Source of the DNA: Calditrichia bacterium
GTDB taxonomy: Bacteria > Calditrichota > Calditrichia > Calditrichales > J004
DNA: 64,000 nt
Direction: 5' to 3'
NCBI GenBank assembly: GCA_020635035.1
Contig: JACKAO010000008.1
Span: forward strand, 124,001-188,000
A program made the translations under genes and the position numbers. The notes beneath the pieces were generated by a model. That model saw only the letters and a program-made list of their open reading frames with translations. It was not told where the DNA came from and searched no databases. This document shows positions 8,868 to 18,490 of the stretch, in pieces. Positions within the stretch are counted from its first letter, which is position 1. Every line of letters starts with the position of its first letter.

Positions 8868-10784
8868 TTATTTTACAGATTTTGGATCAGGATTTTGATT
8901 ACCAAATTCTTCAATCAGCGTAGTAGCATCCCAGCCCAGATCTTTGTCGCGTCCGATCTTATCAATTTCTGTCTGCATAGCGCTTTCCAATGCAGCGATA
9001 CGTTGTCTGGCGCCGCTGATCAGCTGCTTTTTATCATGACGCATTTCAGCCAGTTCTCTGAGAAAACGTTCATCATGCTTACGAAATGTTTTTGCAGCCC
9101 GGTGAGTCTGGTATTTCCGGTATCCCATTTTACATAAAGCATCCACTCCCATCTGTAAGGCAGAGTCAAGTGTTTCACGATAAATATCATTGATGCCGAT
9201 ATTTAAAAGTTCGTATGAATCATCCCAACTGTAAGAACGCGCCATAATCTTAATGCCGGGGAAATTTTTCTGTGCTGTCTCTACAATTTCGAGTGTTTTA
9301 TCCGGACTATCGACTGCAATAATCAGCATATCAGCATCTTCTGCGCCGGCTGCCTGCAACAGATCGACCCGGGAAGCGTCACCATAAAATACTTTCAAAC
9401 CCATTTTACGCAGCAGATCAACATTATCAGGATCGATATCAAGATAGGTAGCCATAACACCATTGGCCTGAAGAAAACGACCAATTGTGCTGCCAAATCT
9501 CCCAAAGCCCGCGATGATAACTTTATTTTTTTCATCAATACTATCTGCTTCCGGAGATTCTGATTCTTTTGTTCCGAAGAACGGCTGGACGAGTTTTTCA
9601 TTAATCAGCATCAAAAGGGGAGTCAGAGCCATTGTTACTGCAACAACGGCAATCATAGGATTGGCTATATTTTCTCCTATCACATTATTTTGGACCGCAA
9701 ATGAAAAAAGAACAAAGGCAAATTCCCCACCCTGAGCCAGAGCAAACGAAAACAGCAGATTGCTGTCTAATCCCATTTTAAAAAAACGCCCGATAATAAA
9801 CAGAACAATAAATTTTATAAAAATCAACGCTGCCACAAGCTCTGCGATTAACAGTGGTTCAGATGTGATCAGGTTAAAATCAATTGACGCTCCGACGGCT
9901 ATAAAAAACAAACCAAGAAGTAATCCTTTAAAAGGTTCAACATCTGTTTCAAGTTCATGCCGGTATTCACTTTGGGCCAGAACCACCCCTGCCAGAAAGG
10001 TTCCTAAAGCCGGACTCAAACCAACCTTAGTCATCAAAATGGCAATACCGATAACCAGTAATAATGAAGCGGCTGTAAACAATTCTCTTAACCGGGTTAA
10101 TGCAATCAGCCGGAAAGCCGGGCTGATAAGATAGCGGCCTACAACCACAATCAAACCAACAACTAATAGAACAACAAGGGTTTGACCCCAAATTGGTAAT
10201 CCATCAATCCAGGTTACAGCATGGTGAGTGTCACCAGTGTTTGCTGCAGATGTTGAAGAAACAGCCAGCAAAGGAAAAAAAGCAAGAATAGGAATAACAG
10301 CAATATCCTGGAAAAGTAATACAGAGAACGCATTTTGTCCTGCCGTTGTTTTCATCTGCCCTTTTTCATTCAATGTTTGTAAAACAATAGCTGTTGAAGA
10401 AAGCGAAAGTGTAAGCCCAAGAGCTAACCCGGTTTGCCAGGGAATGTTAAATATGAAAGCCACACCCATGATTATTAAACCTGTGAAAAGAACCTGGCTT
10501 CCACCCATTCCCAAAATAGAATTTCTGAGTTTCCAGAGCAGAGCCGGTTGCAGTTCTAGGCCGATTAAAAACAACATCATAACAACACCAAACTCGGCAA
10601 AGTGCATTACATCCTGGCCTTCTTCACCGATCAATCCCAAAACAAACGGGCCAATGATAACGCCTGCCAGCAGATATCCTAAAACAGAACCCAGCCCCAG
10701 TTTTTTTGCAACTGGGACAGAAATAACAGCTGCAGCCAGGTAAACAAAAGCCTGAAAAAAGAATCCACCTTCATTCATTGTCAT
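8868..10784 (-). CDS. kefC: KefB/KefC-type CPA2 monovalent cation:proton antiporter with RCK domain
   Basis: A 638-residue inner-membrane protein. About 12 membrane segments (roughly 8-395) form the CPA2 Na+/H+-exchanger domain, including the LFLIGLEL and LSLSSTAIVLQTL signatures. A cytosolic TrkA-N/RCK Rossmann domain follows (about 415-535) with IIAGFGRFGSTIGRF, VFYGDASRVDLLQAAGA and a helical tail of about 80 residues. In KefC systems this domain binds glutathione and NAD(H) to gate K+ efflux during electrophile stress. The upstream gene, overlapping by 14 bp, encodes a KefF/KefG-like flavoprotein, which strongly supports a Kef system. Whether glutathione is the ligand in this organism is unknown. 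Confidence 0.88.
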   Translation of the reverse strand: MTMNEGGFFFQAFVYLAAAVISVPVAKKLGLGSVLGYLLAGVIIGPFVLGLIGEEGQDVMHFAEFGVVMMLFLIGLELQPALLWKLRNSILGMGGSQVLFTGLIIMGVAFIFNIPWQTGLALGLTLSLSSTAIVLQTLNEKGQMKTTAGQNAFSVLLFQDIAVIPILAFFPLLAVSSTSAANTGDTHHAVTWIDGLPIWGQTLVVLLVVGLIVVVGRYLISPAFRLIALTRLRELFTAASLLLVIGIAILMTKVGLSPALGTFLAGVVLAQSEYRHELETDVEPFKGLLLGLFFIAVGASIDFNLITSEPLLIAELVAALIFIKFIVLFIIGRFFKMGLDSNLLFSFALAQGGEFAFVLFSFAVQNNVIGENIANPMIAVVAVTMALTPLLMLINEKLVQPFFGTKESESPEADSIDEKNKVIIAGFGRFGSTIGRFLQANGVMATYLDIDPDNVDLLRKMGLKVFYGDASRVDLLQAAGAEDADMLIIAVDSPDKTLEIVETAQKNFPGIKIMARSYSWDDSYELLNIGINDIYRETLDSALQMGVDALCKMGYRKYQTHRAAKTFRKHDERFLRELAEMRHDKKQLISGARQRIAALESAMQTEIDKIGRDKDLGWDATTLIEEFGNQNPDPKSVK

Positions 10785-11379
10785 TTTCCTTTTTTAAGGG
10801 ATAATCATTCAAATACTGCAACTCCTGTGCTGCTTGCAAATCCATTTTATCATCACGTATTTTCTCAAGAATTTCTATATACAACGAATTGTAAATTTGT
10901 GTCTGCTGCGGATCGATGGCGTGTGTTCCATGTACGACAAATGGCGGCAAATACTGCATCCTGCATAGTTTTGCTGTTTTCTCAATGGGTAAAAGCAGCT
11001 GCCTGACCGTACAGCCATGAAACCCGTCTGAAGAATATGCTTCTTTCTTACCCCCGGTTGTGATGGCATTAAAAAAAACTTTTCCTTTAAGAGCTAACCC
11101 GTTGCGGCCATAAGCCCAGCCGTGCTCTAAAACCAGGTCCTGCCATTCCTTTAAAATAGCCGGAGTACTGTACCAAAAAAAGGGATGCTGAAAGATGATC
11201 ACATCATGTTCAAGTAGCAGATTCTGCTCAAATTTCACATCAATATCCAATTCCGGATAGCGTTCATACAGATCGTGAAAAGTGACATTCTCAATCTCAC
11301 TGACGCCATGGATCAGTTTTTTATTTATCCGGGATTTCTGATAAGCCGGATGTGCAAAAAGAATAAGTATTTTTTTCAT
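10771..11379 (-). CDS. kefF: KefF/KefG-like NAD(P)H:quinone oxidoreductase, antiporter ancillary protein
   Basis: A 202-residue flavodoxin-fold protein. The N-terminus ILILFAHPAYQKSR is the FMN phosphate-binding loop. FQHPFFWYSTPAILKEWQD, the HGWAYG segment and the later FFNAITTGG match the KefF/KefG/MdaB-like NAD(P)H dehydrogenase family. KefF/KefG proteins bind and activate Kef channels and reduce electrophilic quinones. The 3' end overlaps the antiporter gene by 14 bp, indicating translational coupling. The choice between kefF and kefG names is arbitrary here. Confidence 0.82.
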   Translation of the reverse strand: MKKILILFAHPAYQKSRINKKLIHGVSEIENVTFHDLYERYPELDIDVKFEQNLLLEHDVIIFQHPFFWYSTPAILKEWQDLVLEHGWAYGRNGLALKGKVFFNAITTGGKKEAYSSDGFHGCTVRQLLLPIEKTAKLCRMQYLPPFVVHGTHAIDPQQTQIYNSLYIEILEKIRDDKMDLQAAQELQYLNDYPLKKENDNE

Positions 11380-11574
11380 TCGATTTCCAAAATATAATAA
11401 GCTGAAACTATCTGTGGCTCAAAATAATTGCATAATTTTTAACAGGATGTATAGATATTAATAAAAGTTAAAACTTATTCTCATGGTCAAAAAAAGTACA
11501 GATGTATCTTTAATTTAAACGAACAACAAGACCGTCCGTGTATTTGGATAAATAAAAATCATGGAGGATTTTAA

Positions 11575-11766
11575 ATGCAAATTAAGCACGATGACTTTGA
11601 AACGATACAAAAAAGACTGCACAGAATTAAGGATATCATCCGCGAGCATGACTACAATAACTATATTTTAGACAGTCCCACGATATCCGAATACGACTAT
11701 AGCAAACTTATCGAAGAAATGAAATCTCTTGAACAAAAAATAGACAATCTTGCTCAGATAAATTGA
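11575..11766 (+). CDS. Orphan small protein resembling domain Ia of NAD+-dependent DNA ligase
   Basis: A 63-residue protein with a strong ribosome site (TGGAGGAT) before its ATG. Its central segment REHDYNNYILDSPTISEYDY aligns closely with the N-terminal Ia domain of LigA (E. coli [20 protein letters not shown]), which binds the NMN half of NAD+. The structural Tyr, Asp-x-Pro-x-Ile core and the following helix are kept. At the NMN-contacting positions (E. coli Y22, H23, D32, Y35, D36) it has N, Y, E, Y, S, so most are altered. No ligase adenylation domain follows. It may be a stand-alone helical domain with a new binding role; function unknown. Confidence 0.72.
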   Translation: MQIKHDDFETIQKRLHRIKDIIREHDYNNYILDSPTISEYDYSKLIEEMKSLEQKIDNLAQIN

Positions 11767-11880
11767 TTCTGCCAAACATAAATGTATCCTGAAGAGACGC
11801 CTATTACAAATAGAATACTGTTTGCATAAAACTCTTTCCAAATTCCTTGCTGGAAAATCATTTAAACATTATACTCGTTT

Positions 11881-13977
11881 ATGTCTCTTTTCTTTTCCCG
11901 TCTAAAAAAAACGTATCTGCATTTTCAACGCCGCTGGACAGACCGTTTACGCTCTGCATTTGGGATACTGCGCCGGGCCGAACATATTTTTATGGTTATG
12001 TCTGCCATTGTGATCGGTATTCTTGGCGCTTTAGGTGCTATTTTATTTCGTTTCATGATTAAATATGCCCAGGAGCTTTTTTTCGGGTCTTCTGATTTCA
12101 GCACAGCAAATCTTGAACAGATACCCTTCTGGCTGATTATTTCTCTGCCGGTATTAGGGGGATTGCTGGTTGGGCCATTGGTTCATTTTGTTGCATGGGA
12201 AGTACGCGGTTCCGGCATTCCGGAAGTGATGGAGTCTGTTGCAGTGCGTGGCGGCAGTATCCGTCCAAGAGTCGCCATAGTTAAGTCTATTGCAGCTGCA
12301 ATTACAATCGGTTCGGGCGGGTCGGCCGGACGTGAAGGTCCCATTGTTCAGATCGGTTCGGCCATAGGCTCCGTTTTTGGCCAGTTCCTGGCAGTATCTG
12401 CACGTCATTTACGAACCTTTGTTGCCTGTGGGGCGGCAGCAGGAATTGCTGCAACTTTTAATGCACCCATCGCCGGGGCTCTTTTCGCAGTGGAAATTAT
12501 TCTTGGTGAATATGCCGTGGCACAGTTCAGCCCGATTGTAATATCGTCGGTAGTGGCAACCGTTATTTCACGACATTATATAGGTGATTTCCCCGCTTTC
12601 CATGTGCCTGGTTATCAGCTTGTAAGCGCCTGGGAGTTTATTCCCTATGTTTTGTTAGGAATTCTTTCCGGTATCGTTGCTGTCTTTTTTATAAAATCGA
12701 TTTACAAAACACAGGATATTTTTGACAATCTCAAAGTGCCGGGCTGGTTAAAGCCGGCTATAGGAGGGCTGATTGTCGGGGCAATTGCGATTCCTTTCCG
12801 GCAGGTTTTGGGAGTCGGTTACGAATCAATTAATGATGCTCTGTGGGGAAAAGATCTTTCATGGTTGTTAATCGTTCTTCTGGTACTAAAAATTATTGCC
12901 ACTTCTGCAACTCTTGGCGCCGGTGGGTCCGGCGGTATTTTTGCTCCATCATTATTTATCGGTGCAATGCTGGGAAGTTTCGTGGGTTTGCAGGCGCATT
13001 CCTTTTACCCTGGCCTGATGGCAAATGCCGGTGCTTTTGCTCTGGTTGGTATGGGTGCTATGGTCGCGGCAACAACTCATGCTCCAATCACGGCAATATT
13101 GATAATTTTTGAACTGACTAATGATTATAAAATTATACCACCCCTGATGGTTTCCGCGATTATAGCTGTACTGCTTGCGACCTGGCTCAAAAAGGAATCG
13201 ATATACACCATGAAGCTTGTAAGGCGTGGTGTTAATATTTTCGAAGGCCGTGATATTAATATTTTACGCTCGCTTTATGTCCGGGATGTTCTCAATAAAG
13301 ATATTGAAACTATCCGTGCTAACAGCTCTTTTCATGAGATGATACAATTGATGGTGTCAAGCAGCCACCACGAATATTTTCTTGTGGACAACAATAACAG
13401 GTTGACCGGGACTTTTTCGATCGACGAAATAAAAGAGTTTCTGAAAGATGAAAATTATCTTTCAGGACTTGTCATTGCTGCAGACATTGCTCACCCCCCA
13501 TCTGCCTATCTTCTGCCGGATGACAATCTGGATCTGGTTATGCATAACTTTGGACGGTATAATGTTGATGAGCTGCCAGTCGTAACAGACAATGAATCGA
13601 AGACGTTTTTAGGTATTGTGCAACGTAAAGATGTTATTGATGCTTACAATAAGGAAATTTTCAAGGCCGATCTTGTTGGCGGGGTTCACAGTGTTGTATC
13701 GGCGGTAAGCAGCGAACGAGAGATTGAACTGAGTGAAGGGTTTAAGTTAAGCGAGATTGATCCGCCGGGAAATTTTATAGGTAAAACTCTAAAGGAAACC
13801 GACTTGCGGTCAAAGTACGGCGTTGAAGTTATTTTAATTCGTAAAAAAGGCCAGGCAAAAGGCAGCATGAGTAATCGTCCCGGTGCAATTCCCAGCCCGG
13901 ATTATGTAATTGAACAGGGAGATACATTCCTGGTTCTGGCAAATGCAGCTGCACTTGCCAAATTTAGAAATGGCTAA
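11881..13977 (+). CDS. ClC-family chloride channel/antiporter with CBS pair and RCK-C domain
   Basis: A 698-residue membrane protein. The ClC core (about 35-450) shows GSGIPEV (110-116), GREGPIVQIG with the gating Glu E152, NAPIAGALFAVE (194-205) and GSGGIFAPSLF. Two CBS domains span about 465-600, and the last ~80 residues form a TrkA-C/RCK-C-like domain ending in GDTFLVLANAAAL. The position matching the internal proton Glu of E. coli ClcA (E203) is Ile206, as in channel-type ClCs, which weakly suggests a channel or atypical exchanger. No clear ribosome site precedes the ATG. It is followed by a bidirectional terminator. Confidence 0.88.
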   Translation: MSLFFSRLKKTYLHFQRRWTDRLRSAFGILRRAEHIFMVMSAIVIGILGALGAILFRFMIKYAQELFFGSSDFSTANLEQIPFWLIISLPVLGGLLVGPLVHFVAWEVRGSGIPEVMESVAVRGGSIRPRVAIVKSIAAAITIGSGGSAGREGPIVQIGSAIGSVFGQFLAVSARHLRTFVACGAAAGIAATFNAPIAGALFAVEIILGEYAVAQFSPIVISSVVATVISRHYIGDFPAFHVPGYQLVSAWEFIPYVLLGILSGIVAVFFIKSIYKTQDIFDNLKVPGWLKPAIGGLIVGAIAIPFRQVLGVGYESINDALWGKDLSWLLIVLLVLKIIATSATLGAGGSGGIFAPSLFIGAMLGSFVGLQAHSFYPGLMANAGAFALVGMGAMVAATTHAPITAILIIFELTNDYKIIPPLMVSAIIAVLLATWLKKESIYTMKLVRRGVNIFEGRDINILRSLYVRDVLNKDIETIRANSSFHEMIQLMVSSSHHEYFLVDNNNRLTGTFSIDEIKEFLKDENYLSGLVIAADIAHPPSAYLLPDDNLDLVMHNFGRYNVDELPVVTDNESKTFLGIVQRKDVIDAYNKEIFKADLVGGVHSVVSAVSSEREIELSEGFKLSEIDPPGNFIGKTLKETDLRSKYGVEVILIRKKGQAKGSMSNRPGAIPSPDYVIEQGDTFLVLANAAALAKFRNG

Positions 13978-13995
13978 TTATATCAAAAGCACAAA

Positions 13996-14029
13996 AAAAA
14001 TCCCCTCCTGCAGACAGAAGAGGATTTTT
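13996..14029. terminator. Bidirectional intrinsic terminator between clc and aconitase genes
   Basis: AAAAATCC and GGATTTTT form an 8 bp stem, extended inward by CT/AG pairs with two mismatches. An A-rich left flank and T-rich right flank would give a U tract in either direction. It lies between the convergent ClC and aconitase genes. Confidence 0.8.
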
Positions 14030-14046
14030 ATGTGAAATCCCGGATT

Positions 14047-16314
14047 TTAATTTTTTAACTGCTGACGAATCAGGTTTAACGCAGAACCTGCTTTAAACCA
14101 TTCAATCTGGGCTGCATTGTAAGAATGATTGGCTTTGATTGTATCTTCACTGCCATCAGCATGATGCAGTACCAGCGTTAACTGCTTACCTGGTGCAAAT
14201 TCAGTCAGATCTACCAGATCAATGGTATCATCTTCCTGGATTTTATCATAATCCGCAGGGTTGGCGAATGTTAATGCCAGCATTCCCTGTTTTTTAAGAT
14301 TTGTTTCATGAATACGGGCAAAAGACCGTGTTAAAACAATCCTTACCCCAAGATAACGTGGCTGCATAGCTGCGTGTTCGCGTGATGAACCTTCTCCGTA
14401 GTTTTCATCTCCAACTACTATTGTAGGTACACCGGCCGCCTGGTAAGCGCGCTGTACTTTTGGTACAGAACCATATTCACCATTCAGCTGATTTTTGACT
14501 TTATCAGTTTCTTTATTGAAAGCATTTACAGCACCTGTTAAAGTATTTTCTGAAAGATTTTCCAGGTGTCCGCGATAGAACAGCCAATGGCCGGCCGGCG
14601 AAATATGATCCGTTGTGCATTTTCCAAAAGCTTTAACAAGCAATTTCATACCACTGATATTTTTACCATCCCATGCAGCAAACGGCTCAAATAACTGCAA
14701 GCGTTTTGAATCCGCCGGAATAACAACTTCCACTTTACTGCCATCTTTAGCCGGTGCCTGGTAACCTGCATCTTCCACAGCGAAACCTTTTGGCGGCATT
14801 TCCAAACCTTTTGGTTCATCAAGTTTAACCTGCTCACCTTTTTCATTGGTGAGAGTATCGGTCAACGGGTTAAAAGTCATATCTCCGGCGATTGTCAGAG
14901 CCGTTACCATTTCCGGAGAAGCTACGAAACTATGTGTGTTGGGGTTACCGTCATTTCTTTTGCTGAAGTTGCGGTTAAATGATGTAATGATCGAGTTTTT
15001 CTCTTTCTTTTCTGAACCATGACGTTTCCACTGACCGATACAGGGACCGCAGGCATTTGCCAGAACAAGTCCGCCGATCTTATCAAAATCATCCAGGAAA
15101 CCATCGCGCTCGGTTGTATACCTTACCTGTTCAGAACCCGGAGTAATAGTGAATTCGGCCTTTACTTTTAAATTTTTATCGACTGCCTGGCGGGCGATGG
15201 ATGCTGCACGGGAAATATCTTCATAAGATGAATTAGTGCAGGAACCAATCAGTCCAACTTCCAGTTTTGCCGGCCAGTTATTTTCTTTAACAGCGGCTGC
15301 AAATTTAGAAATAGGAGTTGCCAGATCCGGTGTGAACGGACCGTTGATGTGTGGTTCAAGTTCGGAAAGATTAATTTCAATAACTTTATCAAAATATTTT
15401 TCAGGGTTTGCATAAACTTCCGCATCTGCTGTCAGATGTTCGGCAACTTTATCCGCCAGATCAGCAACTTCTGCACGGCCTGTGCCACGCAGATATGTTG
15501 ACATCGATTTGTCATAGGCAAATGTTGACGTTGTTGCACCTATTTCGGCACCCATATTACAAATTGTGCCCTTACCTGTACATGACAAGGATTGTGCACC
15601 TTCACCAAAATATTCAACGATGTACCCGGTACCGCCTTTTACCGTCAGTAAACCGGCCACTTTCAGGATTACATCCTTGGATGCTGTCCAGCCGTTTAGT
15701 TTTCCCGTTAGTTTAATACCAATCAGTTTTGGCATTTTAAGTTCCCAGGGCATACCAGTTATCACATCCACAACATCAGCACCGCCCACACCAACAGCAA
15801 CCATCCCTAAACCACCGGCATTAACTGTGTGCGAATCAGATCCGATCATCAGACCGCCCGGGAAAGCGTAATTTTCAAGCACTACCTGGTGAATAATACC
15901 GGCACCGGCTTTCCAGAAATCTATACCAAATTTGCTGGCACCGCTGCCCATGAACTCATAAACTTCTTTATTAAATGATAAAGCATGCTGGAGATCCGTA
16001 TGAGCACCAACTTCTGCCTGTATCAGGTGATCAGCATGGATAGAAGAAGGCACAGCAGCCTGTTTACGACCGGAATGCATAAACTGCAAGAGAACCATTT
16101 GGGCGGTTGCATCCTGCATCGTAGTGCGATCCGGTGCAAAGTTCACATATGCTTCACCACGCGGGAATTCTTCAGAAGCCGCTCCATCAAATAAGTGACT
16201 GTAAAGAATTTTTTCTGTAAATGTTAGAGGTCTGTTCAAAACTTTCCTTGCGGCAGCGACCCGCTCAGGGTAACGTTCATAGACCTTTTTGATCATATCC
16301 AGATTGAAAACCAT
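14047..16314 (-). CDS. acn: Aconitate hydratase, mitochondrial type
   Basis: A 755-residue [4Fe-4S] enzyme interconverting citrate and isocitrate in the TCA cycle. The length and sequence match the mitochondrial-type aconitase rather than AcnA or AcnB. Cluster ligands are C359 (IGSCTNSSYED) and C422/C425 (ACGPCIGQW). Substrate residues lie in SDSHT (159-163) and GEGSSREHAAM in the swivelling C-terminal domain (about 590-755). A strong AGGAGGG ribosome site precedes the ATG. Monocistronic by context: convergent with ClC and divergent from the epimerase. Confidence 0.96.
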   Translation of the reverse strand: MVFNLDMIKKVYERYPERVAAARKVLNRPLTFTEKILYSHLFDGAASEEFPRGEAYVNFAPDRTTMQDATAQMVLLQFMHSGRKQAAVPSSIHADHLIQAEVGAHTDLQHALSFNKEVYEFMGSGASKFGIDFWKAGAGIIHQVVLENYAFPGGLMIGSDSHTVNAGGLGMVAVGVGGADVVDVITGMPWELKMPKLIGIKLTGKLNGWTASKDVILKVAGLLTVKGGTGYIVEYFGEGAQSLSCTGKGTICNMGAEIGATTSTFAYDKSMSTYLRGTGRAEVADLADKVAEHLTADAEVYANPEKYFDKVIEINLSELEPHINGPFTPDLATPISKFAAAVKENNWPAKLEVGLIGSCTNSSYEDISRAASIARQAVDKNLKVKAEFTITPGSEQVRYTTERDGFLDDFDKIGGLVLANACGPCIGQWKRHGSEKKEKNSIITSFNRNFSKRNDGNPNTHSFVASPEMVTALTIAGDMTFNPLTDTLTNEKGEQVKLDEPKGLEMPPKGFAVEDAGYQAPAKDGSKVEVVIPADSKRLQLFEPFAAWDGKNISGMKLLVKAFGKCTTDHISPAGHWLFYRGHLENLSENTLTGAVNAFNKETDKVKNQLNGEYGSVPKVQRAYQAAGVPTIVVGDENYGEGSSREHAAMQPRYLGVRIVLTRSFARIHETNLKKQGMLALTFANPADYDKIQEDDTIDLVDLTEFAPGKQLTLVLHHADGSEDTIKANHSYNAAQIEWFKAGSALNLIRQQLKN

Positions 16315-16660
16315 GAATATCCCTCCTGTTTATTTTTTCAAAATTTTATTGTCAATCGATTTTCAAAAAAAGTCGTATAATTTACATCAACAATCGATAG
16401 AAATCTATTAAATCAGGTCATATAACAAATTGCAGCCTTAATATACGCTACATATGCTTTCCCTGAAGTTTTTATCAATATAAAAAGGCATAATAGAAAA
16501 ATCATATTAATATATTCACATTCTTAAATATGAACTCATCAGGCTGCCTGTTGCTATGTAAGTGTTTTGATTTTTTACAATTCTGATTTATTTTTCAGCG
16601 GCTTTTGAATTAGTTGTTAAACCAAGAACAGCCTGATCATATATAAAACCGGAGTCATCT
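16315..16660. other. Divergent intergenic region with a spaced inverted repeat
   Basis: 346 bp of AT-rich spacer between the divergent aconitase and epimerase genes, so it must hold both promoters. A 9 bp inverted repeat, ATCAGGCTG at 16538-16546 and CAGCCTGAT at 16629-16637, brackets the epimerase-proximal half. It could be a regulator site or chance. I see no short gene or riboswitch-like fold here. Confidence 0.4.
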
Positions 16661-17800
16661 ATGAATTTTTTAAAAAAAACCAGTCTGTTAATATTAATTA
16701 TACTTTTTTACATGAGTTGCACAAATACAAGTGAGAGCAAAATGGGCATCAGCAAAGAAAAATTCGCCGAATTGGATGGAAAAACAGTGGATATATACAC
16801 GCTGACAAATAACAATAATTTTGAATTAAAAGTGATCACGTATGGCGGGATTGTCACATCTTTCAAAATGCCGGATCGTGAAGGTAAATTGAACGATGTG
16901 GTTCTTGGTTATAATTCGCTAGACGATTATATCAAAGAAAATCCTTACTTTGGCAGCACGATCGGGCGCTATGGCAATCGCATTGCCAACGGAAAATTTA
17001 CCCTGGACGGACGGGAATATACACTGGCACAAAATAATGGTCCTAATAGCCTGCATGGCGGTGTAAAAGGTTTTGATAAAGTTATCTGGGAAGCTACTCC
17101 TGTCACCGGGAAAGACAGTGTAAGCCTTAAACTGCATTATCTTGCCAAAGATGGTGAAGAAGGATTTCCCGGAAACCTGGATGCAACCGTAACCTATACG
17201 CTGACCGATAAAAACACTTTCCGCATTGACTATCACGCAACAACGGATAAAGCAACGGTTGTAAATCTAACACATCACGCATACTGGAATTTTGCAGGCG
17301 AAGGCAATCGGAACATTCTTGATCATGAACTTATGCTGAATGCAGATGCTTACACACCCGTTGACAGCACGCTTATTCCAACCGGTGAAATTGCCACTGT
17401 TGAAGGTACCCCAATGGATTTCCGGACGACGACTGCCATCGGTGCACGTATAAATGATAATTTTCAGCAGCTTAAATTTGCCGGCGGATACGATCACAAC
17501 TGGGTTTTAAATACATCCCCGGATGAAAAATTTACCAAAGCAGCAACGCTTTATGAACCTACCAGCGGACGATTCATGGAAATCACAACCAGTGAACCAG
17601 GCATACAGTTCTACAGTGGTAATTTCCTGGATGGATCACTGGTCGGGAAAAGTGGAAAACCTTATGAGTTCCGCACAGGCCTGTGCCTTGAAACGCAGCA
17701 TTTTCCGGATTCACCAAACAAGGAAAATTTCCCTTCCGTTGTTCTGCGCCCAGGAGAGACATATAAAACAACAACTATTCATGCGTTTTCTATAAAATAA
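16661..17800 (+). CDS. galM: Aldose 1-epimerase (mutarotase), predicted lipoprotein
   Basis: A 379-residue galactose-mutarotase-fold enzyme that interconverts alpha and beta anomers of hexoses. Family motifs present are ITYGGIV, RYGNRIANGKF, NSLHGG, the catalytic-His segment LTHHAYWNFAG and the Glu-bearing LCLETQHFPDSPN. The N-terminus is an unusual addition: a hydrophobic stretch ending YMSC (Cys20) with TNTSES after it, which looks like a lipobox and would place the enzyme in the periplasm. An extracytoplasmic epimerase fits oligosaccharide uptake. CCGGAG ribosome site 7 bases before the ATG. Confidence 0.93.
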   Translation: MNFLKKTSLLILIILFYMSCTNTSESKMGISKEKFAELDGKTVDIYTLTNNNNFELKVITYGGIVTSFKMPDREGKLNDVVLGYNSLDDYIKENPYFGSTIGRYGNRIANGKFTLDGREYTLAQNNGPNSLHGGVKGFDKVIWEATPVTGKDSVSLKLHYLAKDGEEGFPGNLDATVTYTLTDKNTFRIDYHATTDKATVVNLTHHAYWNFAGEGNRNILDHELMLNADAYTPVDSTLIPTGEIATVEGTPMDFRTTTAIGARINDNFQQLKFAGGYDHNWVLNTSPDEKFTKAATLYEPTSGRFMEITTSEPGIQFYSGNFLDGSLVGKSGKPYEFRTGLCLETQHFPDSPNKENFPSVVLRPGETYKTTTIHAFSIK

Positions 17801-17841
17801 ACTGCCAATAAAGATCTGGGATTATAAAGGAGAAACATTCT

Positions 17842-18483
17842 GTGTCGCTGGAATTATTTGAACAAGCCTTAACACAACAAGAACAGCTGCTGCTTGCAGA
17901 GCTGACCACACCCTTTAAAATCCAGGAATTCCTGGACACCGTTCCATACAGCCCGGAACCGGTTTATCGCTGCCCGTTGCAGGTATTGCGCGACCGTCTG
18001 GCCCATTGTTTTGATGGCGCCCTTTTTGCCGCTGCTGCCCTGCGCCGCATGGGATACCCGCCTTTAATCCTGGAGATGCTGCCAAACGAGCGTGATGATG
18101 ACCACCTGCTGGCACTGTTTAAAATAGACGGACACTGGGGCGCAATAGCTAAATCCAATTTTGCCGGGCTGCGTTTTCGGGAACCTGTTTTCCGTAACCT
18201 GCGTGAGCTGGTTCTATCCTATTTTGAGCAGTATTATAATGTGGATGGTGAAAAGACGCTGCGCGGTTACACGGTTCCTATGAACCTTTCCCCCCTTGAC
18301 CATTTAAACTGGATGACCAGCGATACCGGTCTGGATGAACTGGCAGACCGTACCGATTTGTTGCGTCGCTATTGGCTGCTGTCGGAAAAAATGATAAGCA
18401 GGCTTTCCCCGGTGGATGAGCGCACTTACAAAACGGGGTTGGATGGTGCGAATCAGGCCGGATTGTTTAAGATAAAAGATTAA
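17842..18483 (+). CDS. Transglutaminase-like cysteine-fold protein
   Basis: A 213-residue cytosolic protein with a GTG start preceded by AAGGAGA. Residues about 40-110 resemble the transglutaminase-like core: Cys56 in AHCFDGALFAAAALRRMG, then His88 in DDDHLLALFK and WGAIAKSNF. The remainder is helical and charged. GC content is higher than in neighbours. It is followed after 7 bp by a zinc-ribbon protein, suggesting a two-gene unit. Whether it is a protease, amidase or inactive fold is unknown. Confidence 0.65.
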   Translation: MSLELFEQALTQQEQLLLAELTTPFKIQEFLDTVPYSPEPVYRCPLQVLRDRLAHCFDGALFAAAALRRMGYPPLILEMLPNERDDDHLLALFKIDGHWGAIAKSNFAGLRFREPVFRNLRELVLSYFEQYYNVDGEKTLRGYTVPMNLSPLDHLNWMTSDTGLDELADRTDLLRRYWLLSEKMISRLSPVDERTYKTGLDGANQAGLFKIKD

Positions 18484-18490
18484 AATTTGT

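Noticed and set aside
10228..10743. Long open frame (171 codons) on the plus strand inside the antiporter gene
   Set aside because: It is antisense to a complete KefC-like protein with all motifs, and its product has low-complexity Ser/Pro/Lys sequence with no recognisable domain, as expected for a shadow frame.
11575..11766. Truncated ligA pseudogene
   Set aside because: It has an intact short frame with its own strong ribosome site and a proper stop, and no adenylation-domain remnants follow in any frame before the ClC gene.
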